Source: Enterobacter sp. CC120223-11 | GTDB taxonomy: Bacteria; Pseudomonadota; Gammaproteobacteria; Enterobacterales; Enterobacteriaceae | Assembly (NCBI RefSeq): GCF_900215375.1 | Contig: NZ_OBEF01000005.1 | Location: forward strand, 62,001 to 126,000 | DNA length: 64,000 bases | Direction of reading: 5' to 3' | Shown: positions 27,825 through 39,605 of the stretch, in pieces | Numbering within the stretch: the first letter of the stretch is position 1 | How the letters are laid out: each line of letters opens with the position of its first letter | Notes under the pieces: model-generated | What the model saw: only the letters and a program-made list of their open reading frames with translations | Database searches by the model: none | What the model was told of the DNA's origin: nothing | Made by a program: the position numbers and the translations under genes

Positions 27825-30800
27825 TTTACCTGCCCTTTAATATTTTCGAATACATCTGCCGGGTTAGCGTTAACCCGCTGAGGTGTATCAATTTTCATAT
27901 CGTAGGCTTTACCTGTAGTAGAGTTGTACTGATAATGGATAGTGATTGATTCACCTTTAGAATTTTTTTGGACCACCTGCATTTTTTGGAATCCTGCACT
28001 TGTAGGGAAACGAGGATCATTATTCATTCCTGGCAGGACCTCACCTGCTGCAGGGTTTTCCTGCACATGCTTCCACACTATTTGTTCATTCAGATCCCTT
28101 GGCATTGCTGATTGTTTGCCCGGCTTGGCCGTCGATATTTTCTCCGCTGCACTAATCAGAATTTTGTTATCTATAACCTTAAGGCCTTTACCTACCAGCA
28201 ATAAGGCCTTTTCTGCCGGGATGGATGTCAACAGCGCCAGCGCGTAATCCTTCGCATCTTCAGCTGATAACAGCGCCATTACGGTATCTGAACCAGGATT
28301 ATTGCTCAAGATGGCTTTGATAATATCTGCGCTTTCCGGCAGGTCACCTTTCACCATCTGCGCCAGTCCGGCCTGCACCTGCTCAGGTGGTAGATTATTG
28401 TCCTGTGCGTATTTCACATAGGACTGAACCGACTGGCCGTAGTCCGCCATCCCTTTCCCGAAGTCATTAGGACTCAGTGCATTATTTTCACTCGAATTCT
28501 TCCCAGCCGCAGCCCCGGTCGCCGCACCCGCAGTATCTCCACCCGCAAGCCCGCCTGCGATACCTGCTGAGATGCTCGCCAGCGAACTGATAGTTTGCTT
28601 CTGATCTTCCGTCAGTTCTGACATTTTCACACCCGGGTAATAAATTCCCGCGATGGCTCTGGCAATCAACTCACCCGATGCAGCTCCTGCCGCCCCAGCC
28701 GCTGCGCTGTTCCCCTGAATGGCTGCAACCGCACCACCGAGAATGGCATGAGCGATAGCGTTAACGGCTGCATTATCTTCCGTAGGTTTCTTCAGCAAGT
28801 GTGCCAGCTCCGGTGCCGAAGCCCCTGCCAGTGCGCCAGCAATATTCCCACCCGCCAGGCCCTGAAGTGCTGCCGTTGCTGCCTGGATACCGCGCTGAAT
28901 GTCGCTGCCGGTGCCGTACTTCTGCATTTCATCTTTGTAGGCCTGCGAGTTACGAAGACCAGCCAGATAATCCTGCCGCTCTTTTTCTGTAGCATTGGCG
29001 GGCAACACAGTCTTCGACTCACTCTGAGCTTTCTTCAGCGCATTCAGCTCGCCCTGCGTCCGGGCAATATCCGCCACCTGGCCGCCAATATCGCTGATCA
29101 TCCCAATTTCCTTCAGGCGGTTCTGCTCTTTCTCCTTGTCGAAGATCGGGCTGATGCTGTCGTTGGCATGCTCGGTGTCGCGGCTCAGGTTCGCCACGTC
29201 CTGCTTCTGATTGTCCTTGTCGCGGATGGTGATGGTGCCATTAGCCACAGCCGCCTGCGTGGTGCCTTCCGCATGACCGCTGTTGCCCGCCACCGAAATC
29301 ATTCCACCCGGCATGTTGCCCTTGAACTGGTCGCCGAAGCTGCCCGCACCGCTGATGCTGATGCCGGTGTGCTGGGTTTTGAAATCCGCTTCGTTATGGA
29401 TATCCGTGAAGCCCAGCGTGCCGGTATCGAGGCTGTTTTTATCCGCCGTGGCCGTGGAAGCAATGACTGCGCCATCAAGCTGGGTGTGGTTGCCGACGGT
29501 GATATCGAAACCGCCATCCCCGGCGAACATTCCGGTTTGTTCGGCAACGGAGTCGAAACGGCTCTTCATCTTGTCCTGGGAGGCAGAGATGTAGCCGGAG
29601 CCCGTCATACTGCCGAAGGTGAAGCTGCCGCCCGCCGCCACGCTGGTCTGCTTACTGTCGTATTTGTTGGTGTCCTGCTGGCTGCTCATCAGCAGGTCAT
29701 GACCCACATCGGCGACAATTTTATTGCCGTTGACCTGCGCCCCATTGAGCACGGTGTCGTTCCCGCTCTTGATGGTGACGGTTTTGCCGCTGTCTATCGT
29801 GGTTTCAGTCCAGTCGGTGCCGTTGCCTTTGTCTTTGCCTTTTGCCGCGTTGACGTTGGCAAACACGCTGATACCTGCGCTGCCACCGCCCGCACCAATA
29901 CTCACGCCGATACCGCCGCCGCTGCTGCTGTTCTTGCCGCTGGTCTGCTGGGTGTTGGCGGCCCCGCTGAGAATGACGTCGTTCTTCGCGTCCAGCAGCG
30001 TGTCGCCGCCCGCTTTCAGCTGGCTTCCGGCAATCACGATATCGCCGCTGTTCGGGCCTTTGCCTTTTCCGTTCGCAGTGATGGAAAGGTTGTTGCCCGC
30101 ATTCAGGGTGCTGCCCGCCACCGCATCGCTTTCGGCATGCTGCTGCGATTTGGATTTCTGCGTGGTCAGCGAGAGGCTGACGCCCATCGCGTTCGGGTCG
30201 GCCGTGGTGTTAGCCATGTCCGCCGCCTGCCCGGCCTGTATGCCGGACAGCACCGTTTTGGTCGCCTGCAATGCCTTCAGGCGCCCGTCGCTCTCCTCTT
30301 TGGTGTCCTGTGCCGACGTGACGGCATTGTTAATCGCGCTGCCGACGGTGCCCGAAAGCGCCAGCGTCAGCCCGCTTTTCTTCTGCTCGAAGGTTTCATC
30401 GCGGGTGCGCTTGTCGTGGCCCGGGTCGATAATGACGCTGCTGCCGCTGAGGCTCATGTCCTTCCCGGCAATCAGGTCTGCGCCGCCAATATGCGCCTGG
30501 TTACCCGCGGCGATAACCACGTCACCGCCCGTAGAGCCGACGGTGCTGAAGCTCTGGCTTTGCGTGGTGCCCGCTTCACGCAGGTCATGGGTGGATTTGC
30601 TGCTGCCGACGGTGATGCCGATACCGCCGGTGCCCATCAGGCCGCTCTTTTTCTCTTCCTTAAAGCGCCAGGAGGAATCGGTGTTGGTGGCCGCCACGAT
30701 ATCGACGTTGTTGCCCGCGCCCAGCGCCACGGTGTTATCGCCCACCACGGAGGAGCCTTTCACCAGCAGGTTGTTGCCCGCCTGCACGGTAACGTTATCG

Positions 30801-33800
30801 CCGGAAAGCAGGGTGCCTGCTTCACGGGTCGCGCTGTCTTCTTCAATGGTGTGGGTCGTTTTCTTGCTGAGGAACCCTTTCTTGGTCTTCGTCTCTTCCT
30901 TGTAGTGATAGTTGCTTTCCGTCGCCGTGGTCAGGTTCACGTCACGGCCTGCCGCCACGCCGATATCGCCGCTGGCGGTCACCTGTGCCGCTTCGCTGTT
31001 CACGTCACGCCCGGCGATAATCGTGGTGTTGCCGCCGCTAGCAATTTCGGTGCCCTGCTGGCGCACGGATTCGTCGATAATGGTTTTCTTTTTCGAGTGT
31101 GAGCTGCTGCCGGTCACGGACTCTTCCGCCAGCAGATTCACATCACGTCCGGCCTGGATGCCGACATTCCCTTCCGCCGCGATGCCTGCCGCCTGGCTGG
31201 TAATGTCCCGCCCGGCGACCAGCGTCACGTTGTCGCCTGCTGAAACGGTGGTTCTGTCTGCGCTGCTCTGATGGCTTTCACTGCCGCCCGTGCGGCTGGT
31301 CTGTCCGTTGCCCGCGGCATTCAGGTTCAGGTCATTGCCTGCCACCAGCTGCGTGGTTTTGCCTGCGTCAATGGCGCTCGCCGTCACGTTCAGGTCGTTG
31401 CCCGCCTGCATCACCGCGTTGCCGCCCGCCGTGATGCTGCTGCCCTGATTTGAGGTGGACGATGAACCGGTGTCTTTTTGGCCCCGGAAGCCGGAGTGGC
31501 TGCTGCTGTCGGTAATCTGATTGGCGGCGATATTGATGTTATTGCCTGCGCCCATCGCGAGGTCGCCGCCTGCCGCAACTTTCGCCCCGGTGATGTTGAT
31601 GTCGTTTGCCGCCGCCATGTATAGACCATCGCTGGCGCTGATAGAGGCGGTTTGCCCGACGTCGGTGCCGCTGACGTGGACGTTTCCACGACGGCTGTCG
31701 TCGCCCACGCTCCACTGCTGCGTCTGGGTGATGTTGTTGATGCTGCCGCCCGTGCTTTCCAGCTGGACGGTTTTGCCGCTGATGGACGAGCCAATGTTGT
31801 TGATATCGCCCAGCGCGCTCAGGTCAAGCGCGCCGCCCGCCTTGATAAGCCCTGCATTGAGGTTGCTGAGGCTGTTGCTGCTGTCGATGGCAAGCCCGTT
31901 CAGCGCCAGCAACGAGCTGCCGCTGTTGGTGACGTTGCCGCCCGCCAGCTGCACGTTGTTGCCGCCGATCACGCTGCCGCTCTGCACCGTCACATCTTTT
32001 GGCGACAGATACAGTTTCGGCACCATCACGGTCTGGCCGTTAATGGTCGCGGTTTCATACCACAGAATGCTGTGGTCGAGCGCCGCCACCTGGTCCGCCG
32101 TCAGCGCCACGCCAAACTTCAGGCCGAGCGAACTCTGCGCGTCGGCGGCGTTGTCCATCAGGTAGCGCATCTGGTCGAGATCGGAGCCGAGGCCGTTGAT
32201 GTAGCGCGTTCCGGTCTGGTTCAGCACGGTGTTCGACACATAGCGGGTATCAAACGCCGCATCGCCGAGGAAGCGGTAGTCTTTCTCCGGGTTCAGGCTG
32301 AGGCGGTCCAGCATATACGACGAGCCGAGGAACTGATTCATGTCGGTGTACTGGCTGCCCGTCTCGCGCGGGGCCGCGCCCGGGTTCATGCCCAGCAGCT
32401 TATACAGATCGCCAAACAGCGACGGATCGAGTTGGCCGAGGCCATCGAGTTTTGGGTTAACGGTGATTAGATACGGGCTGTCCGGATCGGTCGACGGCAC
32501 AAAATAGCCGTTGTTGCCGGAAGGCAGGGGATAGTTACCATCCATGCCGCCTGGAGCCAGCCCCGTGCCGCCGCCGATAGCCTGGCTGGCGGTGGTGTCT
32601 TTCCAGTCCGGACTGGTGATGGCCTGGGTTCCGGCATCCGCCAGCGCCTGCTGGCTCGCACCGCCACCGATGTTCTGCGCCGACGGCGCATTCAGGCTCG
32701 GGGCAACGATGGTGTTGCTGATTTTGCCCGCGCTGGCAGTGGTATTGGTGTTGCTAATATCGCTAGTGAAGGTAGCTTTAACAGTGCCGCCAGCCTGGAT
32801 AACCGAGCGGTAGATATCGCCAAGTTCAGTTTCGGTGGTTTTGCCATCCAGCACGAAACGGATTTTGTCCGAATCAGGGTTAGGCAGCATCACTCCCCCG
32901 ACTTCTTCAACATTTGCAGTGATGATGCCATTTGGATCGGCATAGCCGATCGGCCCCTGATAGACATATTTCCAGTATTCCGAGGACGTTGAGTTCTGCC
33001 AGGACTGGTTTGAAAGGGTCGTGCCGGTGAGCGATACATCACCATTAGCGAGAATTAAGCTGGCATTGTTATCCAGCTGCCCTGCGGCGATTGAAAGATT
33101 TTTCCCTGATCGAATGCCTGCCACGCCGCCATCAGCCGAAACGGTGGTCACCGTCTGGCTGATGGCATATTTCTGTTCTGTTGAGTCGGCGTGCATGCCG
33201 TAGGCCGTAGAGCCCTCGTTCAACCTGCAGTGAGTGTTTGCGACGCCAGTGCAGTTATAGGATGGGTAGCGACTGACGTATTTCCCGTAGGTACCGTCCT
33301 CCAGCTGAGAAATCGCGATATCAATCGTGGCGTTACCCAGGCCGGAGATTGTCGACGGGTTGTTAATCGTCTGGTTGGATGTCGTCAACCCATCCCGCGT
33401 ATTCAGCAAATGCCCGGTCTTAATGGTGATATCGCCGTTCGTCGTTTCGATATTCCCCGACGTATTGATCACCTCGGCGTTCGCCGCGCCGCTGGCGTTT
33501 TTCTGCATCACCAGGTTGTTGCCCGCCAGCATGTCGCCGCGCAGGTTCTGGATGCTGTTGGCGAACAGCGAGAGGTTGTTGCCCGCGTAGAGCAGCGCGG
33601 TGTTAACGATTGAGGCTCCGGCCGTCAGCGCCAGGCTGCCCGCGGTGCCGGTAAAGCCGTCGAGAGTGATGTTGCCCTGGCTTGTCAGGCTGACGTCACC
33701 GCCCGCCTGCAGGCTGCCGCTGGCGTTCATCGCAATCTGGCTGCCGCTGAGTGCAGTAGTGCCGCTGCCAGCGGTCAGCTGACCGTTGTTGATGAGCTTG

Positions 33801-35779
33801 CCTGCGGCGCTCAGCGTGATGCCGTTGCCCTGCAGGGTACTGCCGTTGGTGATGTCGCCCTGGCTGCTGATGGCGAGCTGTTTGTTGGCGGCAATAACAC
33901 CCTGGGTGGTGAAGCTATTGGTGAGCTTCAGCGTCAGGTTGCCGAGCGCCACCAGCTGGCCTGCGCCGCTGAGCGAGACCATTTCGGCGAGCATGTCGCC
34001 GCCGCTGAACACCTTCCCGCCCGCGTTATTGAGGCTGTTCCCTTTGAGCGTCAGCCCCTGATTGCCGAGCAGCGTGCCGCTGTTGGTTACGTTTTGTGCG
34101 TTCACGGCCAGCTGTGCGGCCTGGAAAGTGCCGCCGTTGTTGAACGTGCTGCCGGTGAGCGTGGTCTGGTTCGCCGCCATCACGGTGCCGCTGCTGGCAA
34201 GCTTCGCCACGTTCAGCACCAGGTTGGTGGCCTGCAGCCAGCCGCTGCCGAGATAGTCTGGCGTGGTGAACGTCAGGTCACCGCCGGAGAGAATTTTGCC
34301 GCCGTTGCGGGCCTGCGTTGCCGCGCTGAGCGTGGTTTTGCCGTTGCCCTGGATGGTGCCGTCGTTGGTCAACACAGGCGCGGTCAGGCTCAACGCGTTC
34401 TGGCTGAGCAGCACGCCGCTGGCCTGGTTGGTCAGGGCATTCAGCAGGGTGAGCGTAAGATCGCTGTCGCCCTGCACGCGCCCGCTGTTGGTGAGCGAGC
34501 TGGCGTTGAGTTGGGTGTTAGCGCCCTGCATCTGCCCGCTGTTGCTGATGTCTTTGGCTTTGATGTTCAACGCGCCGCCGGTCAGCATTTTGCCCTGCTG
34601 TTGCAGGTTGCCATTGAGGGTTACGTTCAGGCTGTTAACGCCGCTGATTTCGCCGCCGTTGCTGAGCGAATCACCCTTCACATCCAGCGTTTTCGCACTG
34701 ATTAATCCCTGGTTACTCAGCGCTTTCCCTGAAAGTTGGGCATCGCCGAGCGCGGTGATTTTGCTGCCGGTGGCGGCAATCACGTCGCCGCTCAGGGTCA
34801 GGGCTAAATCCAGCGCGCTCTGAATCGCACCGCTGTTGTTCAGGCTGCTGCCGTCTAAGGTGATGTTCTGGCCCTGGAGCCGTCCGCTGTTGGTCACGCC
34901 TCCCGCGCTCAGCGTCAGTGATTTCTGGCTCAGCAGGTCGCCACTGTTGGTGAGCGCGCCTGTGCTGTTCAACGTCAGGCCGTTCAGGCCAATCATCGTG
35001 CCTTTGTTGTCGATGCTGTTCTGTTGCAACCAAAGCGTGTCGCCTTGCAGCGTGCCGTCGCTGGTGAAGGTGGTGCCAGTGAGCGCCAGCTCGCCTGCCG
35101 AAAGCATGCTGCCGTGGTTGGTCAGCGTCGGCGCGTTCAGGCCGAAGCGGCCCTGGCTCATCAGCTCACCGTTATTGAGCAGCGAGCTGCCGAGCGTGGC
35201 GTCGAAATTGCCAGTGGCCAGCACGGAGCCGCCATTGGTCCAGCTGTCTGCCTGAGTGGTCAGGTTCTGGCCCTGAGTGGTGCCTGCGGTATTCAGCGTT
35301 TTCGCATTGAGGGCGAGATCGCCCGCCGTCAGCCAGCGTCCGTTAGCGCCCTGCGAGAGCGAGTCACCCGCCAGCGTCAGCGCTTCTGTTCCCTGCAACA
35401 ATCCATCACTGTTGAGCGTGGTCGCTTTGACGTGCAACATATTCGCGGTGATTTTGCCGGGGTTGCTCAGCGTGTTGGCATTCAGCTCCAGGCCGTTGTC
35501 GCTGGTGATAAGCCCGCCGTTGTGGATGTCCGGGATCGCCAGCGTCAGATTCGCGGCGCTGTAGAGGGTGCCGTTCTGTTGGTTATCGAGCTTTTGTGTG
35601 TCGATCAGCAGGGCGCTGTCGCCCTGCATCAGCCCGCTGTTAGTCAGCGTTTTTGATTGCGTGTTGAGGGAAGAAGCCACCAGCACGCCGCTGTTGGTCA
35701 GCTCCGGCGCGTTGAGGCTGAGCGATGCGGCGCTGCTTTTACCGCTGTGACTGAGCTTCTCGCGGGCGTTAACCGTCAT
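27821..35779 (-). CDS. cdiA: CdiA contact-dependent inhibition effector, C-terminal frame (split gene)
   Basis: The larger part of CdiA, 2652 codons from an internal ATG at 35779; the same frame stays open upstream to about 35868, where it joins the N-terminal frame. Domains in order: FHA-1 haemagglutinin repeats (units such as [15 protein letters not shown]) to about residue 840; a Tyr/Pro-containing receptor-binding region (about 860-1330, [15 protein letters not shown]...[13 protein letters not shown]); FHA-2 repeats ([21 protein letters not shown]-like); a pretoxin region with [13 protein letters not shown]; then the junction SSENN (28481-28492), a variant of VENN. The last 219 residues form the CdiA-CT toxin, ending [19 protein letters not shown]..., which I cannot assign to a nuclease family. 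Without the N-terminal half this product has no signal peptide and cannot be secreted. Confidence 0.88.
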   Translation of the reverse strand: MTVNAREKLSHSGKSSAASLSLNAPELTNSGVLVASSLNTQSKTLTNSGLMQGDSALLIDTQKLDNQQNGTLYSAANLTLAIPDIHNGGLITSDNGLELNANTLSNPGKITANMLHVKATTLNSDGLLQGTEALTLAGDSLSQGANGRWLTAGDLALNAKTLNTAGTTQGQNLTTQADSWTNGGSVLATGNFDATLGSSLLNNGELMSQGRFGLNAPTLTNHGSMLSAGELALTGTTFTSDGTLQGDTLWLQQNSIDNKGTMIGLNGLTLNSTGALTNSGDLLSQKSLTLSAGGVTNSGRLQGQNITLDGSSLNNSGAIQSALDLALTLSGDVIAATGSKITALGDAQLSGKALSNQGLISAKTLDVKGDSLSNGGEISGVNSLNVTLNGNLQQQGKMLTGGALNIKAKDISNSGQMQGANTQLNASSLTNSGRVQGDSDLTLTLLNALTNQASGVLLSQNALSLTAPVLTNDGTIQGNGKTTLSAATQARNGGKILSGGDLTFTTPDYLGSGWLQATNLVLNVAKLASSGTVMAANQTTLTGSTFNNGGTFQAAQLAVNAQNVTNSGTLLGNQGLTLKGNSLNNAGGKVFSGGDMLAEMVSLSGAGQLVALGNLTLKLTNSFTTQGVIAANKQLAISSQGDITNGSTLQGNGITLSAAGKLINNGQLTAGSGTTALSGSQIAMNASGSLQAGGDVSLTSQGNITLDGFTGTAGSLALTAGASIVNTALLYAGNNLSLFANSIQNLRGDMLAGNNLVMQKNASGAANAEVINTSGNIETTNGDITIKTGHLLNTRDGLTTSNQTINNPSTISGLGNATIDIAISQLEDGTYGKYVSRYPSYNCTGVANTHCRLNEGSTAYGMHADSTEQKYAISQTVTTVSADGGVAGIRSGKNLSIAAGQLDNNASLILANGDVSLTGTTLSNQSWQNSTSSEYWKYVYQGPIGYADPNGIITANVEEVGGVMLPNPDSDKIRFVLDGKTTETELGDIYRSVIQAGGTVKATFTSDISNTNTTASAGKISNTIVAPSLNAPSAQNIGGGASQQALADAGTQAITSPDWKDTTASQAIGGGTGLAPGGMDGNYPLPSGNNGYFVPSTDPDSPYLITVNPKLDGLGQLDPSLFGDLYKLLGMNPGAAPRETGSQYTDMNQFLGSSYMLDRLSLNPEKDYRFLGDAAFDTRYVSNTVLNQTGTRYINGLGSDLDQMRYLMDNAADAQSSLGLKFGVALTADQVAALDHSILWYETATINGQTVMVPKLYLSPKDVTVQSGSVIGGNNVQLAGGNVTNSGSSLLALNGLAIDSSNSLSNLNAGLIKAGGALDLSALGDINNIGSSISGKTVQLESTGGSINNITQTQQWSVGDDSRRGNVHVSGTDVGQTASISASDGLYMAAANDINITGAKVAAGGDLAMGAGNNINIAANQITDSSSHSGFRGQKDTGSSSTSNQGSSITAGGNAVMQAGNDLNVTASAIDAGKTTQLVAGNDLNLNAAGNGQTSRTGGSESHQSSADRTTVSAGDNVTLVAGRDITSQAAGIAAEGNVGIQAGRDVNLLAEESVTGSSSHSKKKTIIDESVRQQGTEIASGGNTTIIAGRDVNSEAAQVTASGDIGVAAGRDVNLTTATESNYHYKEETKTKKGFLSKKTTHTIEEDSATREAGTLLSGDNVTVQAGNNLLVKGSSVVGDNTVALGAGNNVDIVAATNTDSSWRFKEEKKSGLMGTGGIGITVGSSKSTHDLREAGTTQSQSFSTVGSTGGDVVIAAGNQAHIGGADLIAGKDMSLSGSSVIIDPGHDKRTRDETFEQKKSGLTLALSGTVGSAINNAVTSAQDTKEESDGRLKALQATKTVLSGIQAGQAADMANTTADPNAMGVSLSLTTQKSKSQQHAESDAVAGSTLNAGNNLSITANGKGKGPNSGDIVIAGSQLKAGGDTLLDAKNDVILSGAANTQQTSGKNSSSGGGIGVSIGAGGGSAGISVFANVNAAKGKDKGNGTDWTETTIDSGKTVTIKSGNDTVLNGAQVNGNKIVADVGHDLLMSSQQDTNKYDSKQTSVAAGGSFTFGSMTGSGYISASQDKMKSRFDSVAEQTGMFAGDGGFDITVGNHTQLDGAVIASTATADKNSLDTGTLGFTDIHNEADFKTQHTGISISGAGSFGDQFKGNMPGGMISVAGNSGHAEGTTQAAVANGTITIRDKDNQKQDVANLSRDTEHANDSISPIFDKEKEQNRLKEIGMISDIGGQVADIARTQGELNALKKAQSESKTVLPANATEKERQDYLAGLRNSQAYKDEMQKYGTGSDIQRGIQAATAALQGLAGGNIAGALAGASAPELAHLLKKPTEDNAAVNAIAHAILGGAVAAIQGNSAAAGAAGAASGELIARAIAGIYYPGVKMSELTEDQKQTISSLASISAGIAGGLAGGDTAGAATGAAAGKNSSENNALSPNDFGKGMADYGQSVQSYVKYAQDNNLPPEQVQAGLAQMVKGDLPESADIIKAILSNNPGSDTVMALLSAEDAKDYALALLTSIPAEKALLLVGKGLKVIDNKILISAAEKISTAKPGKQSAMPRDLNEQIVWKHVQENPAAGEVLPGMNNDPRFPTSAGFQKMQVVQKNSKGESITIHYQYNSTTGKAYDMKIDTPQRVNANPADVFENIKGQVK

Positions 35780-37557
35780 CGCCTTCTGTGCCGCCTGCGT
35801 GCCTGCCAGCGTCGCTTCCCGCGCGGTGAGGCTGAGAGTGTTGCCGCTCTGAAGCTTGCTGTCGCCGCTGTGCTCAGCTTGTCAGCCTGAATCTGAAGAT
35901 CGCCACCCGCGCTGGTTTCCCCATCCAGCGTCGCCGTGGTGGTATTCAGCGCCATAGCGGCGTCGCTGTGGGTCACGGAGTTTTTGCCGGAGGTCAGCGT
36001 CTGCGCATTCACCGTCAGCCCTTTGCCGCCGGAAAGCGTGCCGTTCTGCGCCACGTCCTGTGCCTTTAGCGTGAGCGCATCATCGCTCACCAGCGAGCCG
36101 CTGTTGGTCAGCTTCCCGCTGGCGGTGATGTCCGCTTTGCCCTTCGCGCCCGTGCTGCCGCTTTGGGTGAAGTCTTTGGCATTGACGGCCAGGCTGCCGC
36201 CGCTCAGCAGTGAACCGCTGTTGTTGAGCGTTGTACTGCCGAGCGTGACGGAACCACCCTGCACGGAGCCACTGTTGTTCAGCGTGTTGGCATTCAGCTT
36301 AGCGCTGTTCTTCGCCAGCAGTTTGCCGTCTTGCGTCAGGGTTGTGGCGCTCACCGTCAGGTTCTGCCCGGCGGTCATCTGCCCTTGTGTGGTCAGTTTA
36401 TCGCTGGCTTTTGCCGCGATATCCCGCGCGGCGTTGATCTGGCTGGCAGCATCCTGGCTGATGTTTTTCGCGGTAAGCGTCGCATCACGTCCGGCGGTCA
36501 GCTTTTCATTCGCATGCGAAATTTTGCCGTTGGCGTTCAGCACCACATCGCCGTCGCTGTTCAGCGAGCCGTTGCTCAGCGTCATGTCGCCCTGGCTGTT
36601 GAGCGTCAGGTTGCCGCTGGCTTTGTGATCGCCGGTCAGGGCGATGCTTTCCCCTTTCGCGGAAAGCGCTCCGCTGGCGAGGCTGTTATGGACGACGAGT
36701 TTGCCGTTCGCATCCAGGGTAATGTCCCCCTGGCGGGCGTTCAGGTCGCCGAGGTTCACCCCGACGCCTTTTTCGCTGGAGACCAGTCGGATGCGGTTGG
36801 CGTACATCCCGCCGAGCGCGCCGGTATCGACCGCAACTGATGGTGCGGCCCCTTCGCCCTGCTGCGCCGTTACGCTGCCATCCGCACCGACGCGGTTGGC
36901 CCCGGCGATAACCTTCAGGTCTTTGGCGTGAATGGCAGCATTCACTTCGGTTGCGCGGGAAATGATCGACAGCGCGTCGCTGTTGCTGGCATCAATCCCT
37001 TGCCCCTCAATGGTGATGCTGCCTTTTTTCACGTCCAGCGCCTGCAAATTGCCGCTGGCGTCAAAGACGGGTTTGCCCGTCGTCAGCGTGGCCTGCGGGG
37101 TGTTGATAAACCCGCAGCCGTTACAGGTGATGCCGTAGGGGTTCGCCACCATCACGTTCGCCGCTTTGCCCGCCACTTCGGTGTAACCCTGCAGCTGTGA
37201 GCGGTTGCCGCCGGTCACTTCGTTAATGATGCCCTTCGCTTCCTGGCCCGCCTTCAGGCTGGCGTTGCCGTTAATCAGCCCGCCGAGCTGAGTCTGGTTC
37301 AGCTTGCCGGTGGCGTTGTTGAGGATCAGCCCCTCTTTGCCGACGTTGTAGTCTTTGAACTGGTTATGCGAAATCCCCGCCCCGTTCGGCGTGGCAATGT
37401 TCACGACCGGCACGCCGTTGGCGGCTTTGTCCATGCCGGTTTTACCCTGCGGGGTAACCACTGCCGCAACGGCAGGCAGCATGGGTTGCCCGGCGATCAG
37501 GGCGCTGACCAGGTAGCTAAGCAGACGGTAAGTTAAGCGAACGGGAGGCTGATGCAT
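35776..37557 (-). CDS. cdiA: CdiA N-terminal frame: signal, TPS domain and first haemagglutinin repeats
   Basis: The 593-codon start of cdiA, with ribosome site AAAGGACTATCACC. A signal region ([23 protein letters not shown]) precedes the TPS secretion domain recognised by CdiB, with [15 protein letters not shown] and [12 protein letters not shown] (about residue 139), then FHA repeats ([18 protein letters not shown]). The last about 25 codons are out of frame and Arg-rich, ending TGA at 35776. The correct frame resumes as [20 protein letters not shown]. One base is missing in gcacagcggcgacagc (about 35862-35877). Alone this half would be a secreted filament stump with no toxin. Confidence 0.88.
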   Translation of the reverse strand: MHQPPVRLTYRLLSYLVSALIAGQPMLPAVAAVVTPQGKTGMDKAANGVPVVNIATPNGAGISHNQFKDYNVGKEGLILNNATGKLNQTQLGGLINGNASLKAGQEAKGIINEVTGGNRSQLQGYTEVAGKAANVMVANPYGITCNGCGFINTPQATLTTGKPVFDASGNLQALDVKKGSITIEGQGIDASNSDALSIISRATEVNAAIHAKDLKVIAGANRVGADGSVTAQQGEGAAPSVAVDTGALGGMYANRIRLVSSEKGVGVNLGDLNARQGDITLDANGKLVVHNSLASGALSAKGESIALTGDHKASGNLTLNSQGDMTLSNGSLNSDGDVVLNANGKISHANEKLTAGRDATLTAKNISQDAASQINAARDIAAKASDKLTTQGQMTAGQNLTVSATTLTQDGKLLAKNSAKLNANTLNNSGSVQGGSVTLGSTTLNNSGSLLSGGSLAVNAKDFTQSGSTGAKGKADITASGKLTNSGSLVSDDALTLKAQDVAQNGTLSGGKGLTVNAQTLTSGKNSVTHSDAAMALNTTTATLDGETSAGGDLQIQADKLSTAATASFRAATLSASPRGKRRWQARRRHRRR

Positions 37558-37569
37558 GGTGATAGTCCT

Positions 37570-39231
37570 TTAAAACGCGACGGCAACGCGGTAGTAAATG
37601 CTGACGTGATCCGGGCCGAGCCAGTCCGGATAAACCAGAGGTAGCCCAACGGTAAACGAGCTGGAAACATGACCGTTGGCGGTGCTGAGCCCGGCGGCGG
37701 TGCCCCAAAGGGTGCCCGCGGAATAGGGATCCAGGCGGTCGGAGTGCAGCCAGCCGCCGTCCAGGGCCGCCAGCGCGCTGACCTGACCAATCAGCGGCAG
37801 AGTGAACAACGTGTAGTTGAGCTCGTTGCGCCAGTAGGCGCCGTTGTCGCCGGAGAGGCTTTGTTCTTTAAACCCGCGCACCGAGCTTTCACCGCCGAGG
37901 GTCATGCGCTCGCTGCCGTAGAGGCGGTCCGGCGTCCACTGGCCGTAGGCGCTCGCCAGCCACCACAGGTTTTCCGCCACCGGGCGCTGGAAGCTGGCGT
38001 TGAGGCTCCATTTGCGGAACTGCGCTTTTGGCAGCTCGCCGTTTTTATTGCCGTCACTTTCCGCATCAAACCACGGCATGCCGCGGCTGAAGGTCGGGTT
38101 AAAGGTTGCCACGCCGCCGAGCATTTTCTGGGTGTGGTTGAGGCCAAACAGCAGGCTGGTGAGTTTGCGGCTGCTGCTTTGCAGCAGAACGTCGTCGAGA
38201 TAGTTACGGTTGATGCGGTGGCTAAGGCCAACGGAGACGCCCGTTTTGATATCGCCGTTGCGGAACAGCACATGCGAGAGATTGACGCGGTGCGTTTCGG
38301 TATCGCCGCTTGAGCGCCAGAGATAACCGTTGTTATCGATCGTGCTGAGATAGTTGTTCCAGCTGTAGCTGTAGTCCAGCAGGCTGTATCCGTAGGGCAC
38401 GCTGACGCCTGCGGCAAAGTTCTGTGCATCTTTTGAATGTGAAAACGCGCTGCTGCGCCCGCCGCTGACAAACCAGCTGTCGGCGAGGCCAAGCAGGTTG
38501 TTGCCGGTCAGCCCGCTGTTGATTTGCCCGACGCCGGTGCTCTTTTGCCCACTGTTGTCGAAGCTGACTGATGCCGAAAGCGGGAACTCCGGGGTGGCAG
38601 TAAGATTCACCACGGACCAGCCCTGTTTCTCGCCTGGCAATATTTCAATCTGGACCGGCGTGGTACGCGTACGGTTAATTTGCTCCATGCCTTGTTCTAT
38701 ATCGCGCAGATTAAGAATTTTCCCGCGCAATCCCGGAAATACCATATTCAGCTCACGTCCGGGCGCCCCTTCCATGCGAATATTCTCAAGCTTGCCTTCG
38801 AGAATCGCTAAATGTAATTCCCCGGAGCGTAAATCCTGCTCGGTCAGAAAAGCGCGGCTGGTGATATATCCTCTGCTGATGTACCAGTCGGAAACGTTAT
38901 TAGTGAGTTCGTTAATACGCGCCATATCCAGGCACTGCCCCTGCCAGGGCTGCACAATTTTTTGCCGCTGGCGTTCGTCGATAAGCGTCGCCCCATCCAG
39001 CAGAATATGATTGATGATAAAGCAGGGGCCGGAAGGCGAAGCAGTCTGAGGGGGCGCTGCCGGGCGGGCCAGGGGCGTAGCGCGCTCCAGCGATTCTCGC
39101 TGCTGCTGGTTCTGTCGCAATAATTGCTGTTGCTGTTGCTCAATACTGTTTCTGTCGGCAGGTGACAGAGGAGCTGCAAAAACGGGCTGGCTGATGGCCA
39201 ATAAGGCTCCCAGCAGGCGAAGCGCTTTCAT
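37570..39231 (-). CDS. cdiB: CdiB, outer-membrane TpsB transporter for CdiA
   Basis: Exports and anchors CdiA at the cell surface. The 553-residue protein has signal LRLLGALLAISQPVFA, a Gln-rich plug helix (EQQQQQLLRQNQQQRES), two POTRA domains (CFIINHILLDGATLID; about 70-220) and a 16-strand barrel ending HVSIYYRVAVAF. The L6 motif SSVRGFKEQSLSGDNG near residue 450 is the canonical VRGF form. It is intact and 12 bases upstream of cdiA. The order cdiB-cdiA-cdiI is that of E. coli-type CDI loci. Confidence 0.95.
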   Translation of the reverse strand: MKALRLLGALLAISQPVFAAPLSPADRNSIEQQQQQLLRQNQQQRESLERATPLARPAAPPQTASPSGPCFIINHILLDGATLIDERQRQKIVQPWQGQCLDMARINELTNNVSDWYISRGYITSRAFLTEQDLRSGELHLAILEGKLENIRMEGAPGRELNMVFPGLRGKILNLRDIEQGMEQINRTRTTPVQIEILPGEKQGWSVVNLTATPEFPLSASVSFDNSGQKSTGVGQINSGLTGNNLLGLADSWFVSGGRSSAFSHSKDAQNFAAGVSVPYGYSLLDYSYSWNNYLSTIDNNGYLWRSSGDTETHRVNLSHVLFRNGDIKTGVSVGLSHRINRNYLDDVLLQSSSRKLTSLLFGLNHTQKMLGGVATFNPTFSRGMPWFDAESDGNKNGELPKAQFRKWSLNASFQRPVAENLWWLASAYGQWTPDRLYGSERMTLGGESSVRGFKEQSLSGDNGAYWRNELNYTLFTLPLIGQVSALAALDGGWLHSDRLDPYSAGTLWGTAAGLSTANGHVSSSFTVGLPLVYPDWLGPDHVSIYYRVAVAF

Positions 39232-39570
39232 CCTGAATCCTGTTATTTATTTTATTATGCGGTTTTTGTTTTTTTACAATTCTGGCGTATTTCAACACAT
39301 TTAGACAAGCCTGGGAACAGCCTTCTCTGATTTAAATAAGCACTCACTCAGCCTGTTACGCGATCGTTTTAAGATTTTTAGAATGAGTATTTGGAATAAG
39401 AGAATAAAAAGCCCCGGACGGACAAAACAATCCGTCAGAAAAAATCAAAAAAGAGAGATTAAAGGACCTGCAGGCAGGAAGGATATATTTTTCAGCGCGT
39501 CAGTTATTAATAAACCAAGGTTATAATAACCAGTAAATACATTCACGGTAAAAATGTTCGGAGTCCAGTT
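39232..39570. promoter_or_regulatory. Upstream region of cdiB, gene-free
   Basis: About 340 AT-rich bases between yibF and cdiB hold no coding sequence. The cdiBAI promoter must lie here, probably in the AT-rich part near 39240-39300, but no clear hexamer pair or operator is identified. Confidence 0.4.
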
Positions 39571-39598
39571 TACTCCCTCTCCCGGTGAGAGAGGGAAG
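39571..39598 (-). terminator. Hairpin after yibF
   Basis: The palindrome ttccctctctcaccgggagagggag (minus strand) lies just after the yibF stop and belongs to the CCCTCTCCC family. It lacks a long U-tract, so termination is uncertain. Confidence 0.5.
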
Positions 39599-39605
39599 TC
39601 TCGGC

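Noticed and set aside
28748-31102. Long open frame (784 codons) on the + strand inside cdiA
   Set aside because: It is antisense to FHA-2 repeats of cdiA; the product is low-complexity Val/Ala/Arg-rich with no recognisable domain, an artefact of GC-rich repeats.
35860-35880. Programmed frameshifting as the explanation for the split cdiA
   Set aside because: No slippery heptamer or stimulatory structure is evident at AGCACAGCGGCGACAGC, and programmed frameshifting is not known for CdiA. Mutation or assembly error is simpler.
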